The translations under genes and the position numbers were made by a program. A stretch of DNA of 57,924 nucleotides from Candidatus Rokuibacteriota bacterium (GTDB taxonomy: Bacteria > Methylomirabilota > Methylomirabilia > Rokubacteriales > CSP1-6), in assembly GCA_003220435.1 (NCBI GenBank), contig QHSL01000079.1:1-57924 (forward strand), written 5' to 3'. A model generated the notes under the pieces. It searched no databases. It was not told where the DNA came from and was given only the letters and a program-made list of their open reading frames with translations. Each line of letters starts with the position of its first letter. The first letter of the stretch is position 1. This document shows positions 26,702 through 36,586 of this stretch, piece after piece.

Positions 26702-27714
26702 CCATCGCACCCGTGCGATGGGCCGACGATCGGCTGGTGCTCCTCGACCAGACCCAGCTGCCGGCGCGCGAGGTGGAGCGCCCGTACGAGCGCTGGGAAG
26801 CCGTTGCCGACGCGATCCGCACGCTCGTAGTCCGCGGCGCCCCCGCGATCGGGGTGGCCGCGGCGTTCGGCGTGGCGCTCGCCGCGCGGCAGAGCCAGGC
26901 GACGGGCTTCGACGGCCTGCTCGCCGACCTCGAGCTCGCGATCAAGGGACTCGCCGCGACCCGGCCGACCGCCGTCAACCTGTTCTGGGCGCTCGAGCGC
27001 ATGAAGCAGACCGTGCTCGCCGCGCGCGCGCTGCCGATCGCCGAGGTGCGGACGCGGCTCCTCGCCGAAGCGGAGGCGATCCGCGACGAGGATATCGCGG
27101 CCAACCGCGCCATGGGCGCCCACGGCGCGGCGCTGGTGCCGGCGAACGCGCGCATCCTGACCCACTGCAACGCGGGCGCCCTCGCGACGGCCGGGTACGG
27201 GACCGCCCTCGGCGTCGTGCGCGCCGCCCACGCCGCGGGCAAGGTGGCACTGGTGTGGGTGGACGAGACGCGGCCCGTGATGCAGGGGTCGCGGCTGACT
27301 GCCTGGGAGTGCGTGCGGGAGGGGATCCCGCATCGGCTGATCGCCGACGTGGTCGCGGCATCGGTGATGGCGCGCGGCGACGTCGACCTGGTCGTCACCG
27401 GCGCCGACCGAATCGCCGCCAACGGCGACACCGCCAACAAGATCGGCACCTACTCGCTCGCGGTGCTCGCCGCGCACCACCGGGTGCCGTTTTACATCGC
27501 CGCGCCGTTCTCGACGATCGACCCCGCGCTGGCCTCGGGCGCCGAGATCCCGATCGAGGAGCGCGACGCGTCCGAGGTGCGCCGCGTCGGAGCGCAGCCG
27601 ACGGCGCCGGGCGAGTCGCCGGTGTTCAACCCTGCGTTCGACGTGACGCCCGCCGGCCTCATCGCGGCGATCATCACCGAGCGCGGCGTGTTCCGGCCGC
27701 CGTATCGCTTTTGA
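26698..27714 (+). CDS. mtnA: S-methyl-5-thioribose-1-phosphate isomerase
   Basis: A 338-residue isomerase of the methionine salvage pathway, converting methylthioribose-1-phosphate to the ribulose form. Family marks: VVRGAPAIGVAAAFG near residue 43, the catalytic Cys157 in THCNAGALAT, and Asp237 in VTGADRIAANGDTANKIGTYS. It is related to eIF2B-alpha, but these residues identify MtnA. ATG start overlapping the DUF167 gene. No other salvage gene is in the window. Its TGA overlaps the TTG start of the following gene. Confidence 0.94.
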   Translation: MTIAPVRWADDRLVLLDQTQLPAREVERPYERWEAVADAIRTLVVRGAPAIGVAAAFGVALAARQSQATGFDGLLADLELAIKGLAATRPTAVNLFWALERMKQTVLAARALPIAEVRTRLLAEAEAIRDEDIAANRAMGAHGAALVPANARILTHCNAGALATAGYGTALGVVRAAHAAGKVALVWVDETRPVMQGSRLTAWECVREGIPHRLIADVVAASVMARGDVDLVVTGADRIAANGDTANKIGTYSLAVLAAHHRVPFYIAAPFSTIDPALASGAEIPIEERDASEVRRVGAQPTAPGESPVFNPAFDVTPAGLIAAIITERGVFRPPYRF

Positions 27715-29414
27715 CCGGCCGCGACTACCACGACCGGACCATCCACTCGCCCGCGTCGGTCCGCACGAGCGGCCACACGCTCGAGTGGGACATCAAGCCG
27801 TTCACGTTCAAGGTCTACACGGACCTCCCGGCGATCACGCTGCCGCGGGAGATCGATCCACTGGCCGCCGAGACTCTGGCGGCGCTCGCCGGCCCGCTCA
27901 GGTCGGGCGCGGGCCTGGATGTCGGCGGACTTGCGGCCGTCCTCTACTACGCGGCCGGGGTGACGCGCAAGAAGACGTATCCCGGCGGCGGCGAGATCCT
28001 GTTCCGCGCGGCGCCGTCCACGGGCGCGCTCTACCAGACCGAGGTGTACGTGGCCGTGGGCGAGGTCGCGGGGCTCGACCCCGGTCTCTACCACTTCTGT
28101 CCGGGCGACTTCGCGCTTCGCCGGCTGCGCGCCGGCGACGTCCGCCGGGCGGTCGCGACCGCAGCGGCGGACGAGTCGCTCGCGAGCCGCGCCGCAACGG
28201 TGCTGCTGACCGCGATCTACTGGCGCAACACGTGGAAGTACCAGGCGCGCGGCTACCGCCATCTCTTCTGGGACTCCGGCACCATGCTGGCCAACTTGCT
28301 GGCGGCCGCCGGCGTGCTCGGGCTGGCGCCGCGCGTGCTGACGGGGTTCGTGGATGCGGACGTGAACCGCCTGCTCGGGCTGGACGCCGAGCGCGAGGCC
28401 GCCCTCCAGCTCGTTGCGCTCGGTCCCGAGACCACGTCGGCGCCGCCCCTCGGCGCCCTCGACGCGATCGATCATCCAACGCTTCCGCTCTCGTCGTCCG
28501 AGGTCGACTATCCGCTGCTCCGCGAGATCCACGCCGCTTCGTCGCTCGACTCTGCTGACGCCGTTCGCGCGTGGCGGTTGAGCGCCGGGAGGGACGGGGT
28601 CGGTGGGGCGTCTGGCGCGACCACGCCAGCCGCAACCCGCGGCGTTGATTCCGAGAGCATGGTGGTCGGATCGGAACCTGACAACACGGGTCGCGCCAGA
28701 CGCCCCACCGACCCCGGCCCTCCCGGCGCCCAATTACCCGGGGGAGCGGCGGCCGGGTCGAGCTTCGAGGACGCGCGTCGCATGGACCCGATCACGCTGC
28801 CGGCGGCGCGGGCGCTCAGTGGCCGGGGATTGGGGGAGACGATCCGGCGGAGAGGGTCGACGCGCCAGTTCGGCCATGCGCCGCTCACCGCCGACGAGCT
28901 GGCCACGACGCTCTGGGCAGCGGCGCGCGGCTTCGACGCCGACGCGCCGCCCGGGCTCGTCGACCTCTATCTCGTCGTCAACGCCGTCGAGGGCGTCCGG
29001 CCCGGCGCGTACTTCTATCAGCCTGCCGTCCACGCGCTCGAGCTGCTGGCGGCCGGTGACTTCCGCAATCGATCGTCGTACCTCTGCCTCGAGCAGCCGC
29101 TCGGCGGCGACGCGGCCGCCGTCATCTATTTCCTGGCTCGGCTCGACGCGATGCTGCGGACGTTCGGGACCCGCGGATACCGCCTGGCCAACCTCGAGGC
29201 GGGGCTCGCCGGCGGGCGCGCCTATCTCGCCGCGTACGCCCAGGGGTTCGGCGCCTCCGGGCTCACCTTCTACGACCGGCTCGTGGTCGAGTTCTTCTCG
29301 CCGCACGCCGACGGCAAGGACGCGATCTTCGTGACCGCGCTGGGACGTTCGGCCGTGGAAGGCCGTGCTACCATCGAATCTAAGTTGATCCTTCCCAGGA
29401 GGCCGTCTGGATGA
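27711..29414 (+). CDS. SagB-type dehydrogenase with two nitroreductase domains and an inserted palindromic linker
   Basis: A 567-residue FMN-dependent oxidoreductase of the SagB/ThcOx group. It starts at the TTG overlapping the mtnA stop (MTGRDYHDRTIHSP follows, typical for this group). Nitroreductase domain 1 spans about residues 35-255, with FRAAPSTGALYQTEVY and YQARGYRHLFWDSGTM; domain 2 spans about 375-560, with RRGSTRQFG and the matching GYRLANLEAG. Residues 291-340 are encoded by a palindromic repeat read in frame and form a Gly/Ala/Pro-rich linker. SagB enzymes oxidise azolines in RiPP clusters, but no SagC, SagD or precursor gene is nearby, so the substrate is unknown. Confidence 0.88.
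   Translation: MTGRDYHDRTIHSPASVRTSGHTLEWDIKPFTFKVYTDLPAITLPREIDPLAAETLAALAGPLRSGAGLDVGGLAAVLYYAAGVTRKKTYPGGGEILFRAAPSTGALYQTEVYVAVGEVAGLDPGLYHFCPGDFALRRLRAGDVRRAVATAAADESLASRAATVLLTAIYWRNTWKYQARGYRHLFWDSGTMLANLLAAAGVLGLAPRVLTGFVDADVNRLLGLDAEREAALQLVALGPETTSAPPLGALDAIDHPTLPLSSSEVDYPLLREIHAASSLDSADAVRAWRLSAGRDGVGGASGATTPAATRGVDSESMVVGSEPDNTGRARRPTDPGPPGAQLPGGAAAGSSFEDARRMDPITLPAARALSGRGLGETIRRRGSTRQFGHAPLTADELATTLWAAARGFDADAPPGLVDLYLVVNAVEGVRPGAYFYQPAVHALELLAAGDFRNRSSYLCLEQPLGGDAAAVIYFLARLDAMLRTFGTRGYRLANLEAGLAGGRAYLAAYAQGFGASGLTFYDRLVVEFFSPHADGKDAIFVTALGRSAVEGRATIESKLILPRRPSG
28582..28729. repeat. Long palindromic element, copy B (41-bp arms, 66-nt loop), inside a coding region
   Basis: Left arm 28582-28622 and right arm 28689-28729 pair at 40 of 41 positions around exactly 66 nt. 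The loop starts ACGCCAGCC and ends CCTGACAACACG, like copy A (CACGCTAGCC ... CCTGACTACACGG). GGCGT and GCATG blocks lie between them in both. The arm sequences of the two copies are unrelated except near the loop. It lies wholly within the SagB-like gene without any stop in the coding frame. Confidence 0.87.
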
Positions 29415-30553
29415 AGAAGTATCAGCTGATGGCGCCGGGGCCGACGCCGGTCCCGAGCGAGGTCCTCCTCGCCATGGCGCAGCCGATCATCCACCACCGC
29501 ACACCGCAGTACGAGGCGCTCTTCGTCGACGTTCGCGCCGGCCTCAAGCGACTCTTCCAGACCTCCGCGGATGTGCTGCCGCTCGCGTGCTCGGGAACCG
29601 GGGCGATGGAGGCGGCGTTCGTCAACACGCTCTCGGCCGGCGACACCGTCGTGGTGGTGCGCGCCGGGAAGTTCGGCGACCGCTGGCTCGAGATGGCGAC
29701 GGCGTACGGTCTCGACGTCATCGACGTCGCCGCGCCGTTCGGGCACTCGGTGCCCGCCGAGCGCCTCGCCGAGACGCTGAAAGCCAACCCGCACGCGAAG
29801 GCGGTGCTCACCCAGCACAGCGAATCGTCGACGGGCGTGCTGCACGACGTCCGGGCCTATGCCGCGGTCACGCGCGGCCACGACGCGATCCTGATCGTCG
29901 ACGCGGTATCGAGCCTCGGGATCGCCGACCTGCCGATGGACGCCTGGGGTATCGACGTCGTCCTGTCGGGATCCCAGAAGGGTCTGATGCTGCCGCCGGG
30001 CCTCGGCTTCGTCGCGATGAACGACAAGGCGTGGTCGAAGACGCGAACCTCGACGCTGCCGAAGTACTACTTCAACCTCACCGAGGAGCGGAAGTTCGTC
30101 ACCCGGAACGACGTGCGCTTCACGCCGGCGGTGTCGATCGTCATCGGCCTCCGCGAGGCCATCCGGATGATCGAAGCCGAGGGGCTGGCCAACGTCTTCA
30201 AGCGCCACGACCGGCTGGCCCGCGCCACGCGCGCCGGCGTCGAGGCGCTCGGGCTCGAGCTGTTCGCGAAGGCCACCCCGACCCCCGCGCTGACCGCGGT
30301 GGTGGCGCCCGAGGGCGTCGACAGCGAGAAGATCCTCGCGGCGTACTCCCAGTCGCACAACATCACGATCGCCGGCGGGCAGGGCGAGATGAAGGGGAAG
30401 ATCTTCCGGCTCGGCCACATGGGCTACGCCGCCGAGTTCGACGTCATCGCCGCGCTCTCGGCGCTCGAGCTGGTGCTGGCCGACCTGGGCCAGCCCGTCG
30501 ACTTCGGCGGGAGCATCCGCGCCGCGCAGAAGATCTTCGCCGAGAAGTCGTGA
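29411..30553 (+). CDS. PLP-dependent aminotransferase (serine-pyruvate/alanine-glyoxylate type), possible phosphoserine aminotransferase
   Basis: A 380-residue class V aminotransferase. It opens with LMAPGPTPVPSEVLLAMAQP, the usual small-family start, has CSGTGAMEAAF near residue 62, ILIVDAVSSLG and the PLP-binding Lys190 in SGSQKGLMLPPGLG. Related enzymes act on serine, alanine, glyoxylate or phosphoserine. The next gene, serA, overlaps it by 4 nt and supplies 3-phosphohydroxypyruvate, so I infer a SerC-like job. ATG start, overlapping the SagB-like stop. Methanogens and others use this subfamily for phosphoserine, which makes the inference reasonable but unproven. Confidence 0.88.
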   Translation: MKKYQLMAPGPTPVPSEVLLAMAQPIIHHRTPQYEALFVDVRAGLKRLFQTSADVLPLACSGTGAMEAAFVNTLSAGDTVVVVRAGKFGDRWLEMATAYGLDVIDVAAPFGHSVPAERLAETLKANPHAKAVLTQHSESSTGVLHDVRAYAAVTRGHDAILIVDAVSSLGIADLPMDAWGIDVVLSGSQKGLMLPPGLGFVAMNDKAWSKTRTSTLPKYYFNLTEERKFVTRNDVRFTPAVSIVIGLREAIRMIEAEGLANVFKRHDRLARATRAGVEALGLELFAKATPTPALTAVVAPEGVDSEKILAAYSQSHNITIAGGQGEMKGKIFRLGHMGYAAEFDVIAALSALELVLADLGQPVDFGGSIRAAQKIFAEKS

Positions 30554-32133
30554 AGCGCGTCCTCGTCACCGACGGCCTCCAGGCCGTCGGGGTCGACGCG
30601 CTCCGCAAGCACGGGCTCGACGTCGAGGTGGTGGGCTCGCTCAGCGAGCGCGACCTCGCCGGCCGCGTCGGCGAGTTCGAAGGGCTCATCGTCCGCAGCG
30701 CCACCAAGGTGACCCGCGCGGTGATCGAGGCCGGCCGCCGCCTGGAGGTCGTCGGGCGGGCCGGCGCGGGCGTCGACTCGATCGACGTCGACGCCGCCAC
30801 CGAGCGCGGCGTGATCGTCATGAACACGCCGGGCGGGAACACCACCGCCGTCGCCGAGCACACGCTGGGGCTCCTGCTAGCGCTGGCCCGCCGCCTGCCC
30901 GCCGCCGACGTCACGCTCAAGGCCGGGCGCTGGGAGAAGAACCGCCTGCAGGGCGTGGAGCTCTTCGGCAAGACGCTGGGCATTCTGGGTCTCGGACGCA
31001 TCGGCTCCGAGGTGGCTCGCCGCGCGCTCGGCTTCCGCATGCAGGTGATCGCCTACGACCCGTATCTGACGGGCGAGGCGGCCGAGCGCCTGGGCGTGGC
31101 GGCGGTCGAGCTCGACGAGCTGTTCGCGCGCGCCGATTTCATCACGGTGCACACGCCGCTCACCGGCGACACCCGCCACCTGATCGGCGAGGCCGAGCTG
31201 GCGCGGCTCAAGCCGGGCGTGCGCATTATCAACTGCGCCCGCGGCGGCATCGTCGACGAGCTGGCGCTCGCGCGCGCGATCGAGTCGGGCCACGTCGCCG
31301 GCGCCGCCATCGACGTCTTCGAGCAGGAGCCGCCGCCCGCCGACCACCCGCTGCTCCGGCTCGAGCAGGTGGTCGTGACGCCGCACCTGGCGGCGGCGAC
31401 GGACGAGGCGCAGGCGGCGGTGGCGCTCGCCATCGCCGACCAGATCGCCGACGCGCTGCTGCGCGGGATCGTCGTCAACGCGGTGAATCTGCCCACCATC
31501 GACGCCGAGACGTCCAGGGAGCATGCGCCCTACGTGGGCCTCGCCGAGAAGATGGGGCGATTCCTCGCCCAGATGGCGGAGGGGCGGATGCAGGAGGCGC
31601 GCCTCACCTACTCGGGGGAGATCGTCGGGCGGTCGACGGCCACGCTGACGCTCGCGTTCCTCCGGGGGCTGCTCGGCACGATCCTCTCCGAGCACGTCAC
31701 CGACGTGAACGCGATGCTGATCGCCCGGGCGCGCGGCCTGCGGGTCACGGAGACCTCGACCACCGAGAGCTCGGACTATGCGAGCCTCCTGAGCGCCGAG
31801 CTCCGGACCAACCGGGGCGCGGTCTCGGTCGCCGGGACGGTGTCCTTCAAGCGCGAGCCGCGCTTCGTGCAGGTCGACGGGTTCTCGATGGAGGCGCTGC
31901 CGCAGGGCTGGCTGCTGGTCTTCGCGAACCTCGACGTGCCGGGCGTGATCGGCCGCATCGGGACCCTCTGCGGCCGTCACGGGATCAACATCGCCGGCAT
32001 GCAGCTCGGCCGCGAGCGCCGCGGCGGGCGTGCGGTGTCCGTCCTGAACCTGGACGACCCGATGGACGCGGCGGCGCTCCAAGAGATCCGCGCGATGCCG
32101 GACATCGTTCTCGTCAAGCTCGTCAAGCTGTAG
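30550..32133 (+). CDS. serA: D-3-phosphoglycerate dehydrogenase
   Basis: A 527-residue long-form PGDH, the first step of serine synthesis. The start is the GTG in the GTGA overlap with the aminotransferase stop (VKRVLVTDG); the longer open frame upstream is a shadow. Catalytic blocks: GRAGAGVDSIDVDAAT, NAD motif LGILGLGRIGSEVARRAL near residue 140, NCARGGIVDE, FEQEPPP and TPHLAAATDEAQ. After the dehydrogenase come the ASB domain (about 320-450) and a C-terminal ACT domain (LLVFANLDVPGVIGRIGTL), which probably gives serine feedback control. A GC-rich hairpin follows at 32154-32175. Confidence 0.96.
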   Translation: MKRVLVTDGLQAVGVDALRKHGLDVEVVGSLSERDLAGRVGEFEGLIVRSATKVTRAVIEAGRRLEVVGRAGAGVDSIDVDAATERGVIVMNTPGGNTTAVAEHTLGLLLALARRLPAADVTLKAGRWEKNRLQGVELFGKTLGILGLGRIGSEVARRALGFRMQVIAYDPYLTGEAAERLGVAAVELDELFARADFITVHTPLTGDTRHLIGEAELARLKPGVRIINCARGGIVDELALARAIESGHVAGAAIDVFEQEPPPADHPLLRLEQVVVTPHLAAATDEAQAAVALAIADQIADALLRGIVVNAVNLPTIDAETSREHAPYVGLAEKMGRFLAQMAEGRMQEARLTYSGEIVGRSTATLTLAFLRGLLGTILSEHVTDVNAMLIARARGLRVTETSTTESSDYASLLSAELRTNRGAVSVAGTVSFKREPRFVQVDGFSMEALPQGWLLVFANLDVPGVIGRIGTLCGRHGINIAGMQLGRERRGGRAVSVLNLDDPMDAAALQEIRAMPDIVLVKLVKL

Positions 32134-32153
32134 TCCGGCCGCTTCACCAGCCT

Positions 32154-32175
32154 GACCGGGCCCCGGCGGGGCGGT
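32154..32175. terminator. GC-rich hairpin after serA
   Basis: GACC and GCCCC pair with GGGGC and GGTC around a 3-nt loop, with two unpaired G bases on the left. It lies 21 nt after the serA stop and before a new probable start signal (TAGAAT at 32220). There is no T-run, so termination, if any, would be inefficient or Rho-assisted. Confidence 0.4.
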
Positions 32176-32234
32176 CGGCCGGCCCAAGAGGGTGGCCCCG
32201 GGCGCGGTAAGAATCGGGATAGAATGACCCGGTT

Positions 32235-32858
32235 GTGAGCAAGCTCAGGGTCTTCGTTGTACGGCATGGGGAAACCCAGTGGGTCCGGGAGCGGCGCTTC
32301 GCCGGCTCGCGCGACATCCCGCTGGCCCAGGAGGGGCGCCGCCAGTGCACCGCGGTCGGCCGCGCGCTGGCCGACAGCGGGGTGGTCGCCGTCTATGCGA
32401 GCCCCCTCGAGCGGGCGCGTGCCTCCGCCGAGCTGATCGCCGAGCCGCACCGCCTCCCGGTGCGCATCGCCCCCGCCTTCAGTGAGATGGCCTTTGGCCC
32501 GTGGGAGGGGCTGAACCGCGACGAGGTGAAGGCGCGGTTTCCGGAGACGTGGGCGCAGTGGCGGTCGACGCCGCATCTTCTGGAGCTGCCGGGCGCCGAG
32601 ACGCTTGCCAGCGTGGCGGCGCGCGTCGCCGCCGGCGTCGCCGAGCTGCAGCGGGCGCACGCCGGGCAGGCGGTCGTGCTCGTCAGCCACGCGATCGTGA
32701 CGCGCGTCGTGGTGCTGGACGCGCTGGGGCTAGGGCTCGACCGGCTCTGGACGCTCGACGCCGCGCCCGCCGGGATCACCGAGATCGAGTACGAGCCGGG
32801 CTGGGCGACGGTGCACCGGATGAACACGGTCGCCCACCTCGAGGCGGCGGCGCCGTGA
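32235..32858 (+). CDS. Histidine phosphatase family protein, candidate phosphoserine phosphatase
   Basis: A 207-residue cytoplasmic phosphatase of the phosphoglycerate-mutase-like superfamily. The phospho-accepting His11 lies in VVRHGETQWVRERRF, the acid residue in EMAFGPWEGL near residue 80, and the second His152 in VLVSHAIVTRVVV. Relatives include alpha-ribazole phosphatase and the metal-independent phosphoserine phosphatase of Hydrogenobacter. It follows an aminotransferase and serA, so it may complete serine synthesis; no HAD-type SerB is seen. GTG start 9 nt after a TAGAAT box. Confidence 0.86.
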   Translation: MSKLRVFVVRHGETQWVRERRFAGSRDIPLAQEGRRQCTAVGRALADSGVVAVYASPLERARASAELIAEPHRLPVRIAPAFSEMAFGPWEGLNRDEVKARFPETWAQWRSTPHLLELPGAETLASVAARVAAGVAELQRAHAGQAVVLVSHAIVTRVVVLDALGLGLDRLWTLDAAPAGITEIEYEPGWATVHRMNTVAHLEAAAP

Positions 32859-34151
32859 AGCCGCGCCACCCACAGCTCCCGAAGGGCGCGCGCCTCTACC
32901 TGCCGGACGAGGCGGAGCGCAAGCGGCACGTCGAAGCGGCGTTGCTCGGCGTGTTCCGCCGCTGGGGCTATCGCGAGATCGTCACGCCCACCTTCGAGTA
33001 CGCCGACGTGCTGGCGGCCGGGACCGACGTGGACGTGCAGGGCAACATGTTCACGCTGGTCGACCGGGAATCGGGCCGGATGCTGGCGCTCCGCCCGGAC
33101 ATCACGCCGCAGATCGCCCGCGTGGTGGCCACCCGGCTCCGCGACGAGCCCAAGCCCATACGGCTCGCCTACGTCACGAACGTGTTCCGTTACGACGAGC
33201 CCCGCGTCTCCCACTACCGCGAGTTCTATCAGGCCGGCGTGGAGCTCGTCGGGCTGGACAAGCCCGAGGCCGAGGTCGAAGTGATCGCGATGGCCATCGA
33301 GGGATTGCGGGCGCTCGGCCTCGAGCGGTTCCAGATCGACCTCGGCCATCCGGATTTCGTCCGTGGGCTCCTCGAGGAGGCCAAGACCGACCCGGCGCAC
33401 GGGCGCGAGCTGCGCGTGACGCTCGCGCGCAAGGACGGATCCACCCTCGAGCGGCTGGTCGCCGAGCTCGCCCCGCCGGCGCACGTGCGCGCCGCGCTGC
33501 TGGCGCTGCCGACCCTGTTCGGGCGCGAGTCGGTGCTCGAGCAGGCCGCCGCGTTCGCCCGCAACGAGCGCTCGGCGCGCGCGCTCGCGAACCTCGCCGA
33601 GGTCTACCGCCTGCTCAAGATCTACGGCCTCGCCGACAGCGTGCTGCTGGACCTCGGCGAGGTGCGCGGGTTCGACTACTACTCGGGAACGTACTTCGAG
33701 GCGTACGTGGCGGGCTTCGGCGCGGCGGTCGCCGCCGGCGGCCGCTACGACGACATGCTCGGACGCTTCGGCTATGATTGCGCGGCGGTCGGGTTCGCGT
33801 TCGACATCGGCCGGGCGCTTTCGGTGATGGAGACGCAGAGCGTGGCGGTCCCCTTGCCGGGGCCCGACTTCTTCATCATCGATTTCACGCCGGAGAAGAC
33901 GGCGGCGCTGTCGCTGGCGCGCCGGCTCCGCGACACGGGCGCCTCGGTGGCGCGCGACATCATCAGCCGCGGGCTCGAGGAGTCGGTGGCCTACGCGCGC
34001 GCCCAGCGCGTCCATCACGTGCTGGTGATCGGTCACGCCCGCGCCGGGGCCGGCGAAGTCGTGGCGATGGATCTGCAGGCCGGGACGGAGCGTGTGCTGG
34101 CCGTCGGTGACGTGCTCTCGCATCCGGAGCGATTCTTTGGAGGTGGCACTC

Positions 34152-34159
<8 letters not shown>
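32855..34159 (+). CDS. hisZ: ATP phosphoribosyltransferase regulatory subunit HisZ
   Basis: A 434-residue paralogue of histidyl-tRNA synthetase. It starts at the GTG overlapping the phosphatase stop (VKPRHPQLPKGARLYLPDEA). The class II synthetase core is clear: MLALRPDITPQIARVVATR near residue 67, FRYDEPRVSHYREFYQAGVEL and GLADSVLLDLGEVRGFDYYSG near residue 260, then AAGGRYDDMLGRFG. It is shorter than HisRS and is followed by purA, an arrangement common for hisZ. It would activate the short HisG, which is not in the window. It overlaps purA by 8 nt. Confidence 0.92.
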
Positions 34160-35477
<1,318 letters not shown>

Positions 35478-35480
35478 GGG

Positions 35481-35768
35481 ATGGCCCAGCTGATCCGACG
35501 ACTGCTCTTCATCGTCAGGGCGGACCGACCGGAGCTCTACGAATCGCTGCGGCGAACCTTCCGCGACGACGACACGGTCGAGGTGGTCCAGGACCGACGC
35601 CACGACGATCGGCGCGGCGCGCGCCGCGGCGAGAGGGCCAACGCCGCGCGCGAGCAGCGGACGACCGAGCGGCGAAAGAGCCCGGAGCTCGATCGGCAGC
35701 TGCGGACGCGGGGGTACGCCGTCGTCGGCGTGACGGCGCCCGGTCCGCCGTTCCAGGGCCTGCGGTGA
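35481..35768 (+). CDS. Small basic protein of an unnamed family (copy 2)
   Basis: A 95-residue protein starting 3 nt after purA. IRRLLFIVRADRPELYESL, then VEVVQDRRHDDRRG, an Arg/Glu-rich stretch with ERRKSPELDRQL and RGYAVVGV. It shares block order with the 77-residue protein at 5144-5377: R-L-L-F-I-V, R..LY.SL, VEV..DRR, and a final RG..VV. Function unknown. Its stop overlaps the possible GTG start of the next gene, so it may be co-translated with a beta-barrel protein. Confidence 0.75.
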   Translation: MAQLIRRLLFIVRADRPELYESLRRTFRDDDTVEVVQDRRHDDRRGARRGERANAAREQRTTERRKSPELDRQLRTRGYAVVGVTAPGPPFQGLR

Positions 35769-36586
35769 CGCCGGGCCGGCGCATGCGCAGCCGCACGAGC
35801 GTAGTCGCCGGCGCGGCGACCGTGGTCCTGCTCGGCGTCACGCCTGCCTACGCCGACGATCCGCGGTGGTCCTTCCGGACGGCCGTCTTCTACTCCGTGG
35901 GCGACTACGGGACCGACAAGGACACCACGATCATCTATGTGCCGTTCACGCTCGGCGTCACCCCGATCGACCGGCTCACGCTAAGCCTCACCGTGCCGTA
36001 CATCCGCCAGACCGGGCAGAACGTGGTCGTGACGGGCGGCGGCGTGGCCGTGCGCAAAAAGGGGCAGTCGTCGTCGACCACCTCCACCTCGAGCGAAACC
36101 GAGGATGGCGTCGGCGACGTCCTGCTGAAGGGATCCTACGTCGTCCTCCGGGACGAGGGGCTCGTCCCCGAGGTCGCGCCCTACGTGAAGATCAAGTTCC
36201 CGACCGCGGACGAGGATCGCGGGCTCGGCACCGGCGAGTTCGACGAGACCATCGGCGTCGAGCTCTCCAAGCGCCTCGGCGAGCGCCTGACCGGCTTTCT
36301 CGCCCTCGCGTACACCTTCATCGGCGACCCGCCCGATCAGAACCTGCGCGACTCGTTCGGCTGGAGCATCGGCGCCGATTACGCGGTGACGCCGCCGCTC
36401 TCCGTCTTCGCGTTTCTCGAGGGCTCGACGGCGATCGATCCCAGCCAGCAGGACCCGCTCGAGCTCCGGGTCGGCGCCGAGTACAGGATCACGAAGACGC
36501 TGAGCGTGACGGGGGCGGTGAGCCGGGGGTTGTCGGACGGGTCGGCCGACTGGGGCGTGTCGGCGAGCCTCGGGGTGCGCTTCTGA
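35765..36586 (+). CDS. Outer-membrane beta-barrel protein (transporter/MetA-type)
   Basis: A 273-residue exported protein. The signal peptide is clear (MRSRTSVVAGAATVVLLGVTPAYA then DDP); the ATG at 35783 is the likelier start, with a GTG six codons earlier overlapping the upstream stop. The mature part alternates polar and hydrophobic residues, has GDVLLKGSYVV, YVKIKFPTADEDRGLGTGEFDE and a final Phe in ASLGVRF, as outer-membrane barrels do. It resembles the PF13557 phenol-degradation MetA-like group. The substrate is unknown. A Ser/Thr-rich loop (SSSTTSTSSETEDG) probably lies outside. Confidence 0.78.
   Translation: MTPGRRMRSRTSVVAGAATVVLLGVTPAYADDPRWSFRTAVFYSVGDYGTDKDTTIIYVPFTLGVTPIDRLTLSLTVPYIRQTGQNVVVTGGGVAVRKKGQSSSTTSTSSETEDGVGDVLLKGSYVVLRDEGLVPEVAPYVKIKFPTADEDRGLGTGEFDETIGVELSKRLGERLTGFLALAYTFIGDPPDQNLRDSFGWSIGADYAVTPPLSVFAFLEGSTAIDPSQQDPLELRVGAEYRITKTLSVTGAVSRGLSDGSADWGVSASLGVRF

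Noticed and set aside
26619-27710. Extended N-terminus of the SagB-like protein
   Set aside because: This part overlaps mtnA in another frame and is low complexity; the TTG at 27711 precedes the first conserved residues.
27711-29414. A thiazole/oxazole RiPP biosynthetic cluster around the SagB-like gene
   Set aside because: No cyclodehydratase, precursor peptide or exporter lies within reach; neighbours are housekeeping genes.
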